Positions 1-8,239 of a DNA stretch of 64,000 bases are shown here, in pieces. Each line of letters starts with the position of its first letter. Position 1 is the first letter of the stretch. The notes beneath the pieces are model-generated. The model worked only from the letters and a program-made list of their open reading frames with translations. It ran no database searches and was not told the DNA's origin. Made by a program: the position numbers and the translations under genes. The DNA comes from Acidimicrobiia bacterium (GTDB lineage Bacteria > Actinomycetota > Acidimicrobiia > IMCC26256 > JAMXLJ01), in assembly GCA_035651955.1 (NCBI GenBank), contig DASRES010000015.1, positions 1 to 64,000 of the forward strand, in the 5' to 3' direction.

Positions 1-1178
1 GCGACAGTGCGCGCCGGCCCCGGTCGCGCGCCGTCGAGCAGGTCGTTCCAGAAGACCGACCATCCGCCGGCGATGGCGCGACCGATCCCCGGTGCGGTGA
101 GGAGACGTCCCGTCGCCGCGACGGCGCGCGGGTGCGGCAGCAGCGCGGCATGGAACGGCGCCGCGACGGACTGATACGGCAGGAACGTCGCGGCGAGGAA
201 CCGGCGATAGCGGGCTGCCGCGACCCCGGGCCCTTGGAGCACGAGCTCGGCGGCCGCGCGCCCACTCGCCATCGCCTGTGAGATCCCCTCGCCCTGAAGC
301 GGGTTGACGAGGCCCGCGGCATCGCCGACGAGCAGGACCCGACCACGCGCCGGCACGGTGCCGACCATCCCCAGCTTGAGCCAACCTCCGAGGCGGCGCG
401 CGACGCGCGCCCGTGCGTGGTCGACGATGCCCGTGCGATCGAGATGTGCGAGGAACGCGTCGAAGTCGCGCGTGACCGGGGCCGCGGCGGCGCGGTCGGC
501 GAGCACGCCGATCCCGAGCCCGACATTGGCGCGACCCTCGACGTCGCCCGGGAACGCCCACCCGTAGCCGGGGAGTGCGCGCCACGGCTCCGGTTCCCAC
601 AGGTGGATGCGCGGCGCGGTGATCTCGGCGTCGACGTAGGCGCGCAGCGCGAACCCCCAGAGCACACGCCGGTCGTCGACCAGTCCGGCAGCCGCCGCGA
701 CGCGACTCGTCGCGCCGTCCGCACCCAGCACGACGTCGCCCGTCACGACGTCGCCGCTCGACAGCTCGAACCCCGCCAGCCCGTCCGCACAGACGGGGCG
801 CTCCGCTCGCGCGACGTACGGACGGGCGCCGGCCGACACCGCGGCGTCGTGGAGCCGCGCGTCGAGCTCGGTGCGCGGCGACACGATCGCGTGGCCGGGA
901 TAGCTCGTGCCGGGGAAGCACGGCAGCCGCACCGAACGCCCGGTCGGCCCCGCGACGACCATGTCACCCGCCTGCCGTGCACCGGTCGTGTCGATCCCGA
1001 CCTCCCGCAGCAGCTGCACCCCCCGCGGCCCGACGAGGTCACCGCACGCCTTGTCGCGCGGGAACGGCGCCTTGTCGACGAGCGCGACGCGCGCGCCGCC
1101 GCGCGCGAGCACCAGCGCGGCGACGCTTCCCGCGGGACCCGAACCGACGACGAGGGCGTCGAACCGGTGCTCGGCCAC
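1..1178 (-). CDS. Geranylgeranyl reductase family FAD flavoprotein (partial, runs off the left edge)
   Basis: FAD-dependent reductase of the geranylgeranyl reductase family, which saturates isoprenoid double bonds; actinobacterial members reduce the menaquinone side chain. The reading frame starts at GTG 1178 behind a strong GAGGAGG ribosome site and stays open to the window edge (about 392 residues). Visible motifs are the N-terminal dinucleotide-binding VVGSGPAGS, the family CGD motif (DKACGDLVG, about residue 45) and the second FAD motif LVGDAAGLVNPLQGEG near residue 290. It is divergent from a UbiE/MenG methyltransferase with a 37-bp gap. This supports a role in menaquinone modification, although a phospholipid or carotenoid substrate is possible. 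The 3' end lies outside the window. Confidence 0.82.
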   Translation of the reverse strand, partial: MAEHRFDALVVGSGPAGSVAALVLARGGARVALVDKAPFPRDKACGDLVGPRGVQLLREVGIDTTGARQAGDMVVAGPTGRSVRLPCFPGTSYPGHAIVSPRTELDARLHDAAVSAGARPYVARAERPVCADGLAGFELSSGDVVTGDVVLGADGATSRVAAAAGLVDDRRVLWGFALRAYVDAEITAPRIHLWEPEPWRALPGYGWAFPGDVEGRANVGLGIGVLADRAAAAPVTRDFDAFLAHLDRTGIVDHARARVARRLGGWLKLGMVGTVPARGRVLLVGDAAGLVNPLQGEGISQAMASGRAAAELVLQGPGVAAARYRRFLAATFLPYQSVAAPFHAALLPHPRAVAATGRLLTAPGIGRAIAGGWSVFWNDLLDGARPGPARTV

Positions 1179-1215
1179 CCGGTCCTCCTCTCGGGAAGCG
1201 CCCTACTCTACGGGC

Positions 1216-1968
1216 GTGCCGTCGGTCCGGGATGCCCGGCGAGAACGGGAGCGCGGCCGCGAACCGCACGACTTCGCGCAGCGCCTCTTCACCGGCCTGC
1301 CGCGGCGCTACGACGTGCTCGAGGACGTCCTCTCGCTCGGTCAGAACCGCCGCTGGCGGCGCGAGATGCTCGACCACGTCGTCCCCGCCGATCCCGCGCA
1401 GATCCTCGACGTCGCGACCGGCACGGCCGGCGTCGCGCTCGAGCTCGTCGCGCAGACCGCCGGACGCGTCGTCGGTGTGGACGTGACCGACGCGATGCTG
1501 CGCCGCGGTCAGGTGAACGTCGCACGGGCGGACGCGCCCGATCGCGTCCAGCTCGTGCTCGGCACCGCGGAGCGGCTGCCGTTCCCGGACGCGACGTTCG
1601 ACGCCCTGACGTTCACCTACCTGCTGCGTTACGTCTCGGATCCGCGGGACACGCTCCGCGAGCTCGCACGCGTGCTGAAGCCCGGTGCGCCGATGGCGAG
1701 CCTGGAGTTCCACGTCCCGCCGAACCCGTTCTGGCGGTTCTGGTGGTGGGTGTACACGCGCGGCGTGCTGCCCGCCGCGGGTGCCCTCGCCGGACGCGCG
1801 TGGTTCGACGTCGGACGGTTCCTGGGCCCGAACATCTCTGCGCACTACCGCGCCCATCCGGTCGCGGCGACGCTCGCCGCCTGGCGCGACGCCGGCATGG
1901 AGGGCGTCGACGCGCGGTTGATGAGCCTGGGCGGCGGCGTCGTCATGTGGGGAACCAGGCGTGACTGA
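1216..1968 (+). CDS. menG: UbiE/MenG-type demethylmenaquinone methyltransferase
   Basis: SAM-dependent C-methyltransferase of the UbiE/COQ5 family, which would methylate demethylmenaquinone in the last step of menaquinone synthesis. I chose GTG 1216 because the family N-terminal signature YDxxxxxxSxGxxxxWR (residues 32-48) follows directly; an in-frame ATG at 907 would overlap the divergent reductase. SAM motif I is LDVATGTAGVALEL near residues 64-77, followed by a VVGVDVTDAML acidic loop and an AERLPFPDATFD motif. The product is 250 residues, normal for the family. Its stop overlaps the next gene by 8 bp, so the two are translationally coupled. A paralogue acting on another quinone cannot be excluded. 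Confidence 0.8.
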   Translation: MPSVRDARRERERGREPHDFAQRLFTGLPRRYDVLEDVLSLGQNRRWRREMLDHVVPADPAQILDVATGTAGVALELVAQTAGRVVGVDVTDAMLRRGQVNVARADAPDRVQLVLGTAERLPFPDATFDALTFTYLLRYVSDPRDTLRELARVLKPGAPMASLEFHVPPNPFWRFWWWVYTRGVLPAAGALAGRAWFDVGRFLGPNISAHYRAHPVAATLAAWRDAGMEGVDARLMSLGGGVVMWGTRRD

Positions 1969-2698
1969 CACCGACCGACCTCGCCCCGCGTTCTACGCAG
2001 CACGCGTGGGCGGTTGGCGCGACTGGTGGACGATCCTGCATCCGCCCTACACCGCGTGGCACCTGTCGTACGTCGTCATCGGTGCGACCCTCGCCCCGCA
2101 TCTCGACGGCGTCCGGCTGATCGCGACGCTGTTCGCGTTCTTCTGCGCGGTCGGCGTCGCCGCGCACGCGCTCGACGAGGTGCACGGCCATCCGTTGCAC
2201 ACGCGGCTCTCGGACCACACGCTCTGGTTCGCGGCCGGCGTCGGGACCGCCGCCGCGGTCGCGCTCGGCATCGCGGGGCTCGGCCGGGTCGGCCCGGCAC
2301 TCGGCGCGTTCATCGCGGTCGGCACCGTGCTGCTCTTCGGGTACAACCTCGAGCTCTTCGGCGGACGCCTGCACAACGATGTCGGCTTCGCGGCCGCGTG
2401 GGGCGCGTTCCCGGTGCTCACGAGCTACTTCGTGCAGAGCGCGCGAGTCGACGCGGTCGCCGTCGTCGCGGCCGGCGCCGCGTTCGGGCTGTCGCTCGCG
2501 CAGCGGAGCCTCAGCACACCGGCACGCTTCCTGCGCCGTCACGTCGAGCGCGTCTCCGGTGAGGTGCGGGCCGACGACGGCACCGTCCGTGCGCTCGACG
2601 CGCGAACCCTGCTCCGCCCGCTCGAACGCGCGCTCGGGACCTTGTCGTGGAGCGTCGTCGCGTTGGCGGTGGCGCTCGTGCTCGTCAAGACCCGGTAG
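1961..2698 (+). CDS. UbiA-like polytopic membrane protein
   Basis: Hydrophobic protein of 245 residues with roughly six to seven membrane segments. It starts at GTG 1961 inside the end of the methyltransferase gene. A segment reading HALDEVHGHPLHTRL (about residues 68-82) resembles a degenerate first Asp-rich motif of UbiA prenyltransferases, and YNLELFGGRLHND lies where the second motif would be. Neither matches the canonical NDxxDxxxD, so prenyltransferase activity is uncertain. Placement beside a MenG-type methyltransferase and a geranylgeranyl-reductase-like flavoprotein suggests a role in quinone or isoprenoid metabolism. The fold assignment is inference. Confidence 0.6.
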   Translation: MTDTDRPRPAFYAARVGGWRDWWTILHPPYTAWHLSYVVIGATLAPHLDGVRLIATLFAFFCAVGVAAHALDEVHGHPLHTRLSDHTLWFAAGVGTAAAVALGIAGLGRVGPALGAFIAVGTVLLFGYNLELFGGRLHNDVGFAAAWGAFPVLTSYFVQSARVDAVAVVAAGAAFGLSLAQRSLSTPARFLRRHVERVSGEVRADDGTVRALDARTLLRPLERALGTLSWSVVALAVALVLVKTR

Positions 2699-2746
2699 CG
2701 CATCGTGACGTCCGTGCCGTCGACGTCCGTGCCATCGACTCGGCGT

Positions 2747-2780
2747 ACGATATCGCGATACGTTATCGTGCTCCGATATC
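2747..2780. promoter_or_regulatory. Candidate PadR operator upstream of the VOC gene
   Basis: AT-rich patch in GC-rich surroundings. It holds a perfect 10-bp palindrome TATCGCGATA (2751-2760), a wider inverted repeat ACGATA/TATCGT (2747-2752 and 2764-2769), and a further CGATATC at 2774-2780. It lies 16 bp before the start of the VOC gene, whose operon partner is a PadR repressor, so autoregulation is the simplest reading. Binding is inference. Confidence 0.5.
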
Positions 2781-2795
2781 AGGTTGTGAGGGGTC

Positions 2796-3167
2796 ATGGT
2801 CGTCAACGTCCGCTACATCGTCGACGACGTCGACGTCGCCGTCGCGTTCTACACCGAGCACTTCGGCTTCGAGGTGCTGTCGCAGGCGGGCCCCGCGTTC
2901 GCGGATGTCGCTCGCGGTGACCTGCGACTGCTGCTGAGCGGGCCGAACAGCTCGGCGGGAAGGGCGATGGCCGACGGCACACGTCCGGCGCCGGGCGGGT
3001 GGAACCGGATCCACTTCGTCGTCGAGGACCTCGACGCCGAGATCGACCGGCTCACGCGAGCCGGGCTCCAGCCGCGCAACCCTGTCGTCACCGGCCCCGG
3101 TGGTTCACAGATCCTGTTCCCCGATCCCTCCGGGAACCTCGTCGAGCTGTTCCAGCCGGCCGGCTGA
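2796..3167 (+). CDS. VOC (glyoxalase/bleomycin resistance) family protein
   Basis: Single VOC-fold protein of 123 residues. The N-terminus VNVRYIVDDVDVAVAFYTEHFGF is the usual first beta-alpha unit, and the C-terminal half ends in LFPDPSGNLVELFQP, the classic strand carrying the conserved metal-ligand Glu. The substrate is unknown; family members include lyases, dioxygenases and drug-binding resistance proteins. The start ATG follows a GAGGGG site. A PadR-type regulator begins 8 bp after its stop, and a palindromic operator candidate lies just upstream. The gene is therefore probably induced by a small hydrophobic ligand sensed by PadR. Confidence 0.8.
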   Translation: MVVNVRYIVDDVDVAVAFYTEHFGFEVLSQAGPAFADVARGDLRLLLSGPNSSAGRAMADGTRPAPGGWNRIHFVVEDLDAEIDRLTRAGLQPRNPVVTGPGGSQILFPDPSGNLVELFQPAG

Positions 3168-3175
3168 GCGCGCGA

Positions 3176-3526
3176 ATGGATCTCGTGCGCGACTTCCGCA
3201 GGGGTGCGGTCGCGGTGCACGTGCTCCACCATGCGGCAGAGGACTACGTGCACGGAGCGTGGCTCAGCGAGGAGCTCGCGCGACACGGCCATCGCATCTC
3301 ACCCGGCACGCTGTACCCGCTGCTGCACCGGATGGTCGACGCGGGGCTCCTGACCGACCACGAAGAGGTCGTGAACGGTCGCGTGCTCCGGTGCTACCGC
3401 GCGACACGCGCGGGTCGGCGAGCGCTCACCGAGCTGCGCCGTTCGATCGGGGAGCTCGTCGAGGAGGTTGCCGTGGTTCCTCGCGCGGCCGCTCGGCGCA
3501 GCGTGCGGTCGTCCGGCAGCACCTAG
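3176..3526 (+). CDS. PadR family transcriptional regulator
   Basis: Winged-helix repressor of the PadR family, 116 residues. The sequence shows the typical PadR layout: helix-turn-helix with SEELARHGHRISPGTLYPLL (about residues 30-50), then HRMVDAGLL and a wing with RCYRATRAGRRAL. ATG 3176 fits the family N-terminus (MDLVRDFRRGAVAVHVL); a longer in-frame extension overlaps the VOC gene and is unlikely. It lies 8 bp downstream of the VOC gene in the same direction, so the two probably form a regulator-effector operon controlled at the palindrome at 2747-2780. The last 20 residues are low in complexity. Confidence 0.85.
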   Translation: MDLVRDFRRGAVAVHVLHHAAEDYVHGAWLSEELARHGHRISPGTLYPLLHRMVDAGLLTDHEEVVNGRVLRCYRATRAGRRALTELRRSIGELVEEVAVVPRAAARRSVRSSGST

Positions 3527-3590
3527 AGTCCGCGCGTGGCGCGCGGCGACGAGGTCCGTGCGTCGCGCCCGAGGCGGCGGGGGTGGTCGC

Positions 3591-4292
3591 GTGGTGAGCA
3601 CGACGCACAACGCGGGGACGTGGGACCGGTACGCCTGGGCGGCGGGCATCGTCTTCGTCGTCGCGCTCGTCGCCGAGTCCGTGATCGGCGGCAGCATTCC
3701 GATCAACCACAACGATTCGGCGGCGAAGATCGCGACCGCGCTCGATGCGCACCGCACGCAGCTGCTCGTGATCGCCGGGCTGTCAGCCGTCTACTCCGTC
3801 GCGTTCTCGATCTACGTCTGGAAGCTCTACGACTTCCTCTCAGGAAGCGAACGGACCAGGCGTGTCGCCGTGCTGGTGCTCGTCGGCGGTGTGCTGATGA
3901 TCGCGCTCCACGCGGTGAGTGACCTGGGGATCACCGGCCTCCTCGGAGGGAAGCTCGCGTCATACAGCGCGCACCACGATCACGGCATCTCCTACACGCT
4001 CTACCTCCTGACGTTCGCGATCGACAGCGTGGGCGACGTCTTCGGCAGCATCTTCCTCGCCGCGGCAGGTCTGTTGACACTCCGCGGCGCGCTGCTGCCA
4101 CGGTGGATCGCGTGGGTGGCGATCGTCGCCGCGGTGACGCTCTTCCTCCAGGCCTTCGGCCTCGGCGGCCTGATCGCGACGTTCGGTCTGGTGCTCGACC
4201 TCATCGGCTTCGCGCTGTTCCTGGTCTTCGTGCTCGCGAGCAGCGTGATCCTGATGCGCCGCGAGACGGCTCCGCGAACAACGGCGGCCTGA
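3591..4292 (+). CDS. Six-helix membrane protein of unknown function
   Basis: Integral membrane protein of about 233 residues with roughly six hydrophobic helices, no signal peptide and a short basic tail. The start is taken at GTG 3591 (GTG 3594 is equally possible) because the region upstream of it, although open in frame, has the composition of intergenic sequence and overlaps the PadR gene. The loop after helix 1 (GGSIPINHNDSAAKIATALD) looks extracytoplasmic. The layout is reminiscent of DUF4386-type proteins, but I cannot assign it firmly. No catalytic motif is visible. It converges on the cupin gene with a 16-bp gap. Confidence 0.6.
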   Translation: MVSTTHNAGTWDRYAWAAGIVFVVALVAESVIGGSIPINHNDSAAKIATALDAHRTQLLVIAGLSAVYSVAFSIYVWKLYDFLSGSERTRRVAVLVLVGGVLMIALHAVSDLGITGLLGGKLASYSAHHDHGISYTLYLLTFAIDSVGDVFGSIFLAAAGLLTLRGALLPRWIAWVAIVAAVTLFLQAFGLGGLIATFGLVLDLIGFALFLVFVLASSVILMRRETAPRTTAA

Positions 4293-4308
4293 CCGCGCGA
4301 CGCGCTGC

Positions 4309-4695
4309 TCAGTCGCTCGGCGCGCCGTACTCCGCGTCCGTGACGTGCTCGCCCCATTCCGCGTCGCCCTCCGAGACCGCGAGGTGCGTCATGAAGTGGT
4401 CGGGAGCGGCGCCGTGCCAGTGCCACTCGTGACCCGGCGTGAACACGACGTCCCCGGGACGGATCGTGACGACGGGTTCGCCGCGCGACTGCACGCGTCC
4501 CTCGCCTTCCGTGACGGAGAGCGTCTGACCGATCGCGTGGGAGTGCCATGCCGTGCGCGCGCCCGGCGTGAAGCGCACGAAGGCGACGCTCAGGGCTGTG
4601 TCGGCGCGGCCGGTCGCGATGGCGTCGATCCACACCGCGCCGGTGAACCACTCGTCGGGACCCTTGGCGGTCGGTCTGCTCGGCTGGACGTCCAT
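4309..4695 (-). CDS. Small cupin-domain protein
   Basis: Single-domain cupin of 128 residues. Cupin motif 1 is FTPGARTAWHSHAIGQTL (HxH plus a later Gln) and motif 2 is RPGDVVFTPGHEWHWHG, giving three to four His as metal ligands. This arrangement resembles the small cupins related to bacterial (R)-hydroxynitrile lyase and carboxymuconolactone-associated cupins; the actual reaction is unknown. ATG 4695 is preceded by GGAAGGAG at good spacing, which decides the start over an upstream in-frame extension. A split-barrel protein gene lies 65 bp upstream in the same direction, and the two may be co-transcribed. Confidence 0.8.
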   Translation of the reverse strand: MDVQPSRPTAKGPDEWFTGAVWIDAIATGRADTALSVAFVRFTPGARTAWHSHAIGQTLSVTEGEGRVQSRGEPVVTIRPGDVVFTPGHEWHWHGAAPDHFMTHLAVSEGDAEWGEHVTDAEYGAPSD

Positions 4696-4760
4696 GGCTG
4701 CTCCTTCCCGTGTCGCGAGGTCACGCGCCCGGCTCGTAGCCTCCCCGGCGCAGCACGTCG

Positions 4761-5132
4761 TCAGTCGATTCCGAAGCTGTTGACCCTCTCGGGGTACAGG
4801 CGGATGAACGCGTCGCCGAACCCGGGTCCGAAGCCGGCGCCGCCCGTGGGCACGGCTTCCGCGCGGCCACGGATCTCCAGCATCCGCGGCGTCCACGGGT
4901 CTGTGGACACGAGATCGTCGACGACGATCGCGGCCCAGCCGTTGGCCCGGACGTCGCGGTACTTCTTCGTCGTCGCGACGTGGAGCCCACCCATGTCGAT
5001 CGTCCCGAGCTCCCGGTTGTAGCGGAACGACGTGGGGACCACGTGCGGCCGGCCGTCGGCGCCGGCCGTCGCGATCCGTCCCAGTCGCTGGCTGTCGAGG
5101 TACTCGATCTGTGCCGCGGTCAACTCGGTCAT
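4761..5132 (-). CDS. Pyridoxamine 5'-phosphate oxidase-like F420/flavin split-barrel protein
   Basis: Split beta-barrel protein of 123 residues in the PPOX-class F420-dependent family. The N-terminus LTAAQIEYLDSQRLGRIATAGADGRPHVVP is the hallmark start of this family (helix, then strand with a LGRIATxxxDGxPHVxP pattern). Further on are the TTKKYRDVRAN and AAIVVDDL segments. Such proteins bind F420, FMN or haem in a dimer interface. It lies downstream of a divergent alcohol dehydrogenase gene and upstream of the small cupin. The start ATG 5132 is chosen from family alignment; no strong ribosome site precedes it. Confidence 0.8.
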   Translation of the reverse strand: MTELTAAQIEYLDSQRLGRIATAGADGRPHVVPTSFRYNRELGTIDMGGLHVATTKKYRDVRANGWAAIVVDDLVSTDPWTPRMLEIRGRAEAVPTGGAGFGPGFGDAFIRLYPERVNSFGID

Positions 5133-5232
5133 GCGGGGGTCAACACGCCGGACGTCCGCGGTACTCCCGCCCGCGGTCCCGCCGGTTCGCGCCAACATGT
5201 GGCGGTCCGCGACGCCGGTGGGAGGGGAACCG

Positions 5233-6261
5233 ATGAAGGCCATGCGCCTGGAGGACGGTGAGCTGCACCTCCGCGACCTCCCGACACCCGAGCCGCGCCA
5301 CGACGAGGCGCGGGTGCGGATCACGACGGCCGGTGTCTGTCACTCCGACCTGCACCTCGTGCGCGGCGACTGGGCCGGCATCCCGCGGTCGGGCGTGGTC
5401 GGGCACGAGGCGATCGGGATCGTGGAGGCGCTCGGCCCGGGTGCCGAGCGGTTCGTGAACACCGGTGACCGCGTGATCCTCGGGCTCGGCGGCACCGGCG
5501 GCGGCTACTGGTGCGGGGCGTGCGAGTTCTGCCTGAGCGGCCGCCCGCGCCACTGCGCGCAGAGCAAGGGGATCCTCGGCACGTTCGCGGAGCAGTTCAC
5601 GGTCTGGGCGCCGTCACTCGTCACGCTGCCCGACAGCGTCGGTGACGACGAGGCACCGCTCGCGTGCGGCGGCCTGACGGCGTACGGCGCGGTCAAGAAG
5701 CTGCAGCAGCACGGCGTGCTGCCCGGCCGGCCCGTCGCGATCGTCGGCGCGGCCGGCGGGCTCGGCCACTACGCCGTCCAACTCGCGCGCGAGTTCGGCT
5801 ACGACGTGATCGGCGTCGACGTCGGCGAGGAGCGTCTCGCGTTCGTGCGCTCGCTCGGGGCGAGCATCGCGGTCGACGCGGCCGACGCGCTCGACGCCGT
5901 GCGACGCGAGACGGGCGGCGTCGACGCGTCGCTCGTGTTCTCGGCACGCATGGCGGGGTTCGAGCTCGGCCTCCAACTGCTGCGCAAGACTGGCCTGTTC
6001 GTCGGGGTCGGGCTGCCGCCGACGAGCGAGGGCAACATCTCGATCAACCCCTTCGAGTTCTTCTTCAAGGACATCACCCTCGTGTACTCGGCGGTCGGCA
6101 CGGTCCAGGACATGCGCGAGCTCGTCGCGCTCGCCGCCGCCGGCAAGGTGAGGAGCCACGTGTCCCGTCGCGGCCGCCTGTCGGACCTCCCGGCGATCTT
6201 CGACGACCTCGAGGCGAGCCGCTACCTCGGCCGCGCCCTCGTCACCGACCTCGCGAGCTAG
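5233..6261 (+). CDS. Zinc-dependent NAD alcohol dehydrogenase
   Basis: Medium-chain dehydrogenase of 342 residues. Catalytic zinc ligands are visible in GVCHSDLH (Cys near residue 37) and VGHEAIG. The structural-zinc lobe is CGACEFCLSGRPRHC with the C-x2-C-x2-C-x7-C spacing. The Rossmann motif is GAAGGLGHYAVQLA, followed by GVDVGEERL, where the Asp favours NAD over NADP. ATG 5233 follows GGAGGGG. The next gene, a Baeyer-Villiger monooxygenase, starts 12 bp after the stop. The pair would oxidise a secondary alcohol to a ketone and then to an ester; this coupling is inference from adjacency. Confidence 0.9.
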   Translation: MKAMRLEDGELHLRDLPTPEPRHDEARVRITTAGVCHSDLHLVRGDWAGIPRSGVVGHEAIGIVEALGPGAERFVNTGDRVILGLGGTGGGYWCGACEFCLSGRPRHCAQSKGILGTFAEQFTVWAPSLVTLPDSVGDDEAPLACGGLTAYGAVKKLQQHGVLPGRPVAIVGAAGGLGHYAVQLAREFGYDVIGVDVGEERLAFVRSLGASIAVDAADALDAVRRETGGVDASLVFSARMAGFELGLQLLRKTGLFVGVGLPPTSEGNISINPFEFFFKDITLVYSAVGTVQDMRELVALAAAGKVRSHVSRRGRLSDLPAIFDDLEASRYLGRALVTDLAS

Positions 6262-6273
6262 GAACCGCCGCAG

Positions 6274-8226
6274 ATGACGCGCACCGAACCAGTCACGAAC
6301 CGGCACGCCGGCGAGCCGTTCACCGACGACGACGCGCACATCGCCCGCGCGCTCGAGGACGTGAGCATCCCCGTGCTCCTCTGCTCCCTCGTCCACATGA
6401 CCGGCGACCCGTCGTGGATCCGCGGGCGCCCCCTGCCCGCGCTCGGCTCGTCCGCCAACTTCCAGTGCGGACTGTCTCCGGACGATCGCGACGACGTGCG
6501 CCGCCGCGCCGTGCCCGCGATCGCGGCGTACCGCGATCACGGCTGCGTCGCCCACCCGCTCTCGCAGGAGCTCCTGCTCGAGATGATGTCGTTCCTCGCG
6601 TGCCGGCCGCTCGACGGGCGCCTGGTCGACATGCTCTTCGAGGACATGCAGTTCGACGGCGTCGACCGCCGCGCGATCACGTGGGGTGACGAGATCCCGG
6701 ACGACGTCAAGGCGGGCTCGCCGGTCGTCGTCGTCGGATGCGGTGAGTCCGGCATCCTCGCGGGAATCCGCCTCGCGCAGGCCGGACTGCCGTTCACGAT
6801 CGTCGACAAGAACGAGGGTCCGGGCGGGACGTGGTGGGAGAACCGTTACCCGGGTGCCCGCGTCGACGTCGGCAGTCACCAGTACTGCTACGCCTTCGAG
6901 CCCGGCGACCACTGGAGCGAGTACTACTGCCGCCAACCCGAGCTGCGCGACTACTTCGCGCGCGTCGTCGACAAGTACGAGCTCGCGCCGCGGTGCCGGT
7001 TCGGGACCACGGTCACCGCGCTCACATGGGACGACGCGAACGACGAGTGGCGCGTCGACATCGAGGGCGCGGACGGCGCGCGCGACGTGCTGCACGCGCG
7101 GTTCGTCATCAGCGCGGTCGGGTCGCTGAACATCCCGAAGCTGCCCGACATCCCCGGGATGGAGACGTTCACCGGCCCGGCGTTCCACTCCGCGCGCTGG
7201 CCGCAGGACCTCGGCATCAGCGGGTCGCGGTTCGCGCTCGTCGGCGCCGGCGCGAGCGGGTTCCAGATCGCGCCGTCCATCGCGGACGACGTCGCGCAGC
7301 TCACGATCTACCAGCGGACCGCGCAGTGGATGTTCCCGAATCCCGTCTACCGGACAGCCGTCCCGGCGGGGGAGCGATGGGCGCTGCGCCACCTCCCGTT
7401 CTACGCGCGGTGGCTCCGGTTCCTCATGGGCTACGCGGGCATCGCGACCGGCGTCGGGCCCTACCGCATCGATCCCGACTACCCCGACGGCGACGGGCTC
7501 GCGATCAACGAGGGCAACGCGCTGCGCCGCGAGCAGCTCGAAGGCTGGATCAGGTCACGCCTCGGCGACCGCGCCGACCTGATCGAGAAGTCGATCCCCG
7601 ACTACCCGGCGTCGGGGAAGCGGATCCTGCAGGACGACGGGTTCTGGCTCGACACCCTGTGCAAGCCGAACGTCGAGCTGGTGCGCACCGCGATCGAGCG
7701 CATCGTGCCGGACGGCGTCGTCACGGTCGACGGGACGCTCCGGCGTGCCGACGTCATCTGCTACGCGACGGGGTTCCGCCACAACGACTTCCTCGCGTCG
7801 ATGGACGTCACCGGCCGCGATGGCGTCTCGCTGCGCGACCAGTGGGGCGACGAGCCGACCGCCCATCTCGGCATCACGATCCCGAACTTCCCCAACCTGT
7901 TCTGCGTGTACGGCCCGGGGACCAACCTCGCGCACAGCGCGAGCCTGTTCTTCCACTCGGAGTACCAGACGAGCTACGCGCTCCAGGCGATCCGCGCCGT
8001 GCTGCGCAGCGGCGCGCGCACGATCGAGGTCCGGCCGGACGTCCACGACGCGTACGCCGAGTGGCACCAACGCGAGATCAGCCAGCTCGTGTGGGCGCAC
8101 CCGTCGATCGCGCACAGCCACTACAAGAACCCGGCCGGCAGGGTGTACACGCTGTCGCCGTGGTCGATCGACCACTACTGGGAGATGACGCGCACCCTCG
8201 CGCTCGACGACTACGTCATCCGCTGA
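6274..8226 (+). CDS. Baeyer-Villiger flavin monooxygenase (4-hydroxyacetophenone monooxygenase-like)
   Basis: FAD/NADPH monooxygenase of 650 residues. The BVMO fingerprint FxGxxxHxxxWP is present as FTGPAFHSARWP at about residues 299-310. It lies between an FAD motif (VVVGCGESGILAG, from about residue 151) and an NADPH motif (LVGAGASGFQIAPSI). GGTWWENRYPGARVD follows the first Rossmann unit as in type I BVMOs. An N-terminal extension of about 140 residues before the FAD domain is typical of the 4-hydroxyacetophenone monooxygenase branch. The first Rossmann Gly triad is GCGESG. It is likely co-transcribed with the alcohol dehydrogenase upstream and converts a ketone to an ester or lactone. Confidence 0.9.
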   Translation: MTRTEPVTNRHAGEPFTDDDAHIARALEDVSIPVLLCSLVHMTGDPSWIRGRPLPALGSSANFQCGLSPDDRDDVRRRAVPAIAAYRDHGCVAHPLSQELLLEMMSFLACRPLDGRLVDMLFEDMQFDGVDRRAITWGDEIPDDVKAGSPVVVVGCGESGILAGIRLAQAGLPFTIVDKNEGPGGTWWENRYPGARVDVGSHQYCYAFEPGDHWSEYYCRQPELRDYFARVVDKYELAPRCRFGTTVTALTWDDANDEWRVDIEGADGARDVLHARFVISAVGSLNIPKLPDIPGMETFTGPAFHSARWPQDLGISGSRFALVGAGASGFQIAPSIADDVAQLTIYQRTAQWMFPNPVYRTAVPAGERWALRHLPFYARWLRFLMGYAGIATGVGPYRIDPDYPDGDGLAINEGNALRREQLEGWIRSRLGDRADLIEKSIPDYPASGKRILQDDGFWLDTLCKPNVELVRTAIERIVPDGVVTVDGTLRRADVICYATGFRHNDFLASMDVTGRDGVSLRDQWGDEPTAHLGITIPNFPNLFCVYGPGTNLAHSASLFFHSEYQTSYALQAIRAVLRSGARTIEVRPDVHDAYAEWHQREISQLVWAHPSIAHSHYKNPAGRVYTLSPWSIDHYWEMTRTLALDDYVIR

Positions 8227-8239
8227 CGCAGCGGTCGCG

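Noticed and set aside
907-1215. N-terminal extension of the MenG-like gene to ATG 907
   Set aside because: It would overlap the divergent reductase and has shadow-frame composition; the family N-terminus fits GTG 1216.
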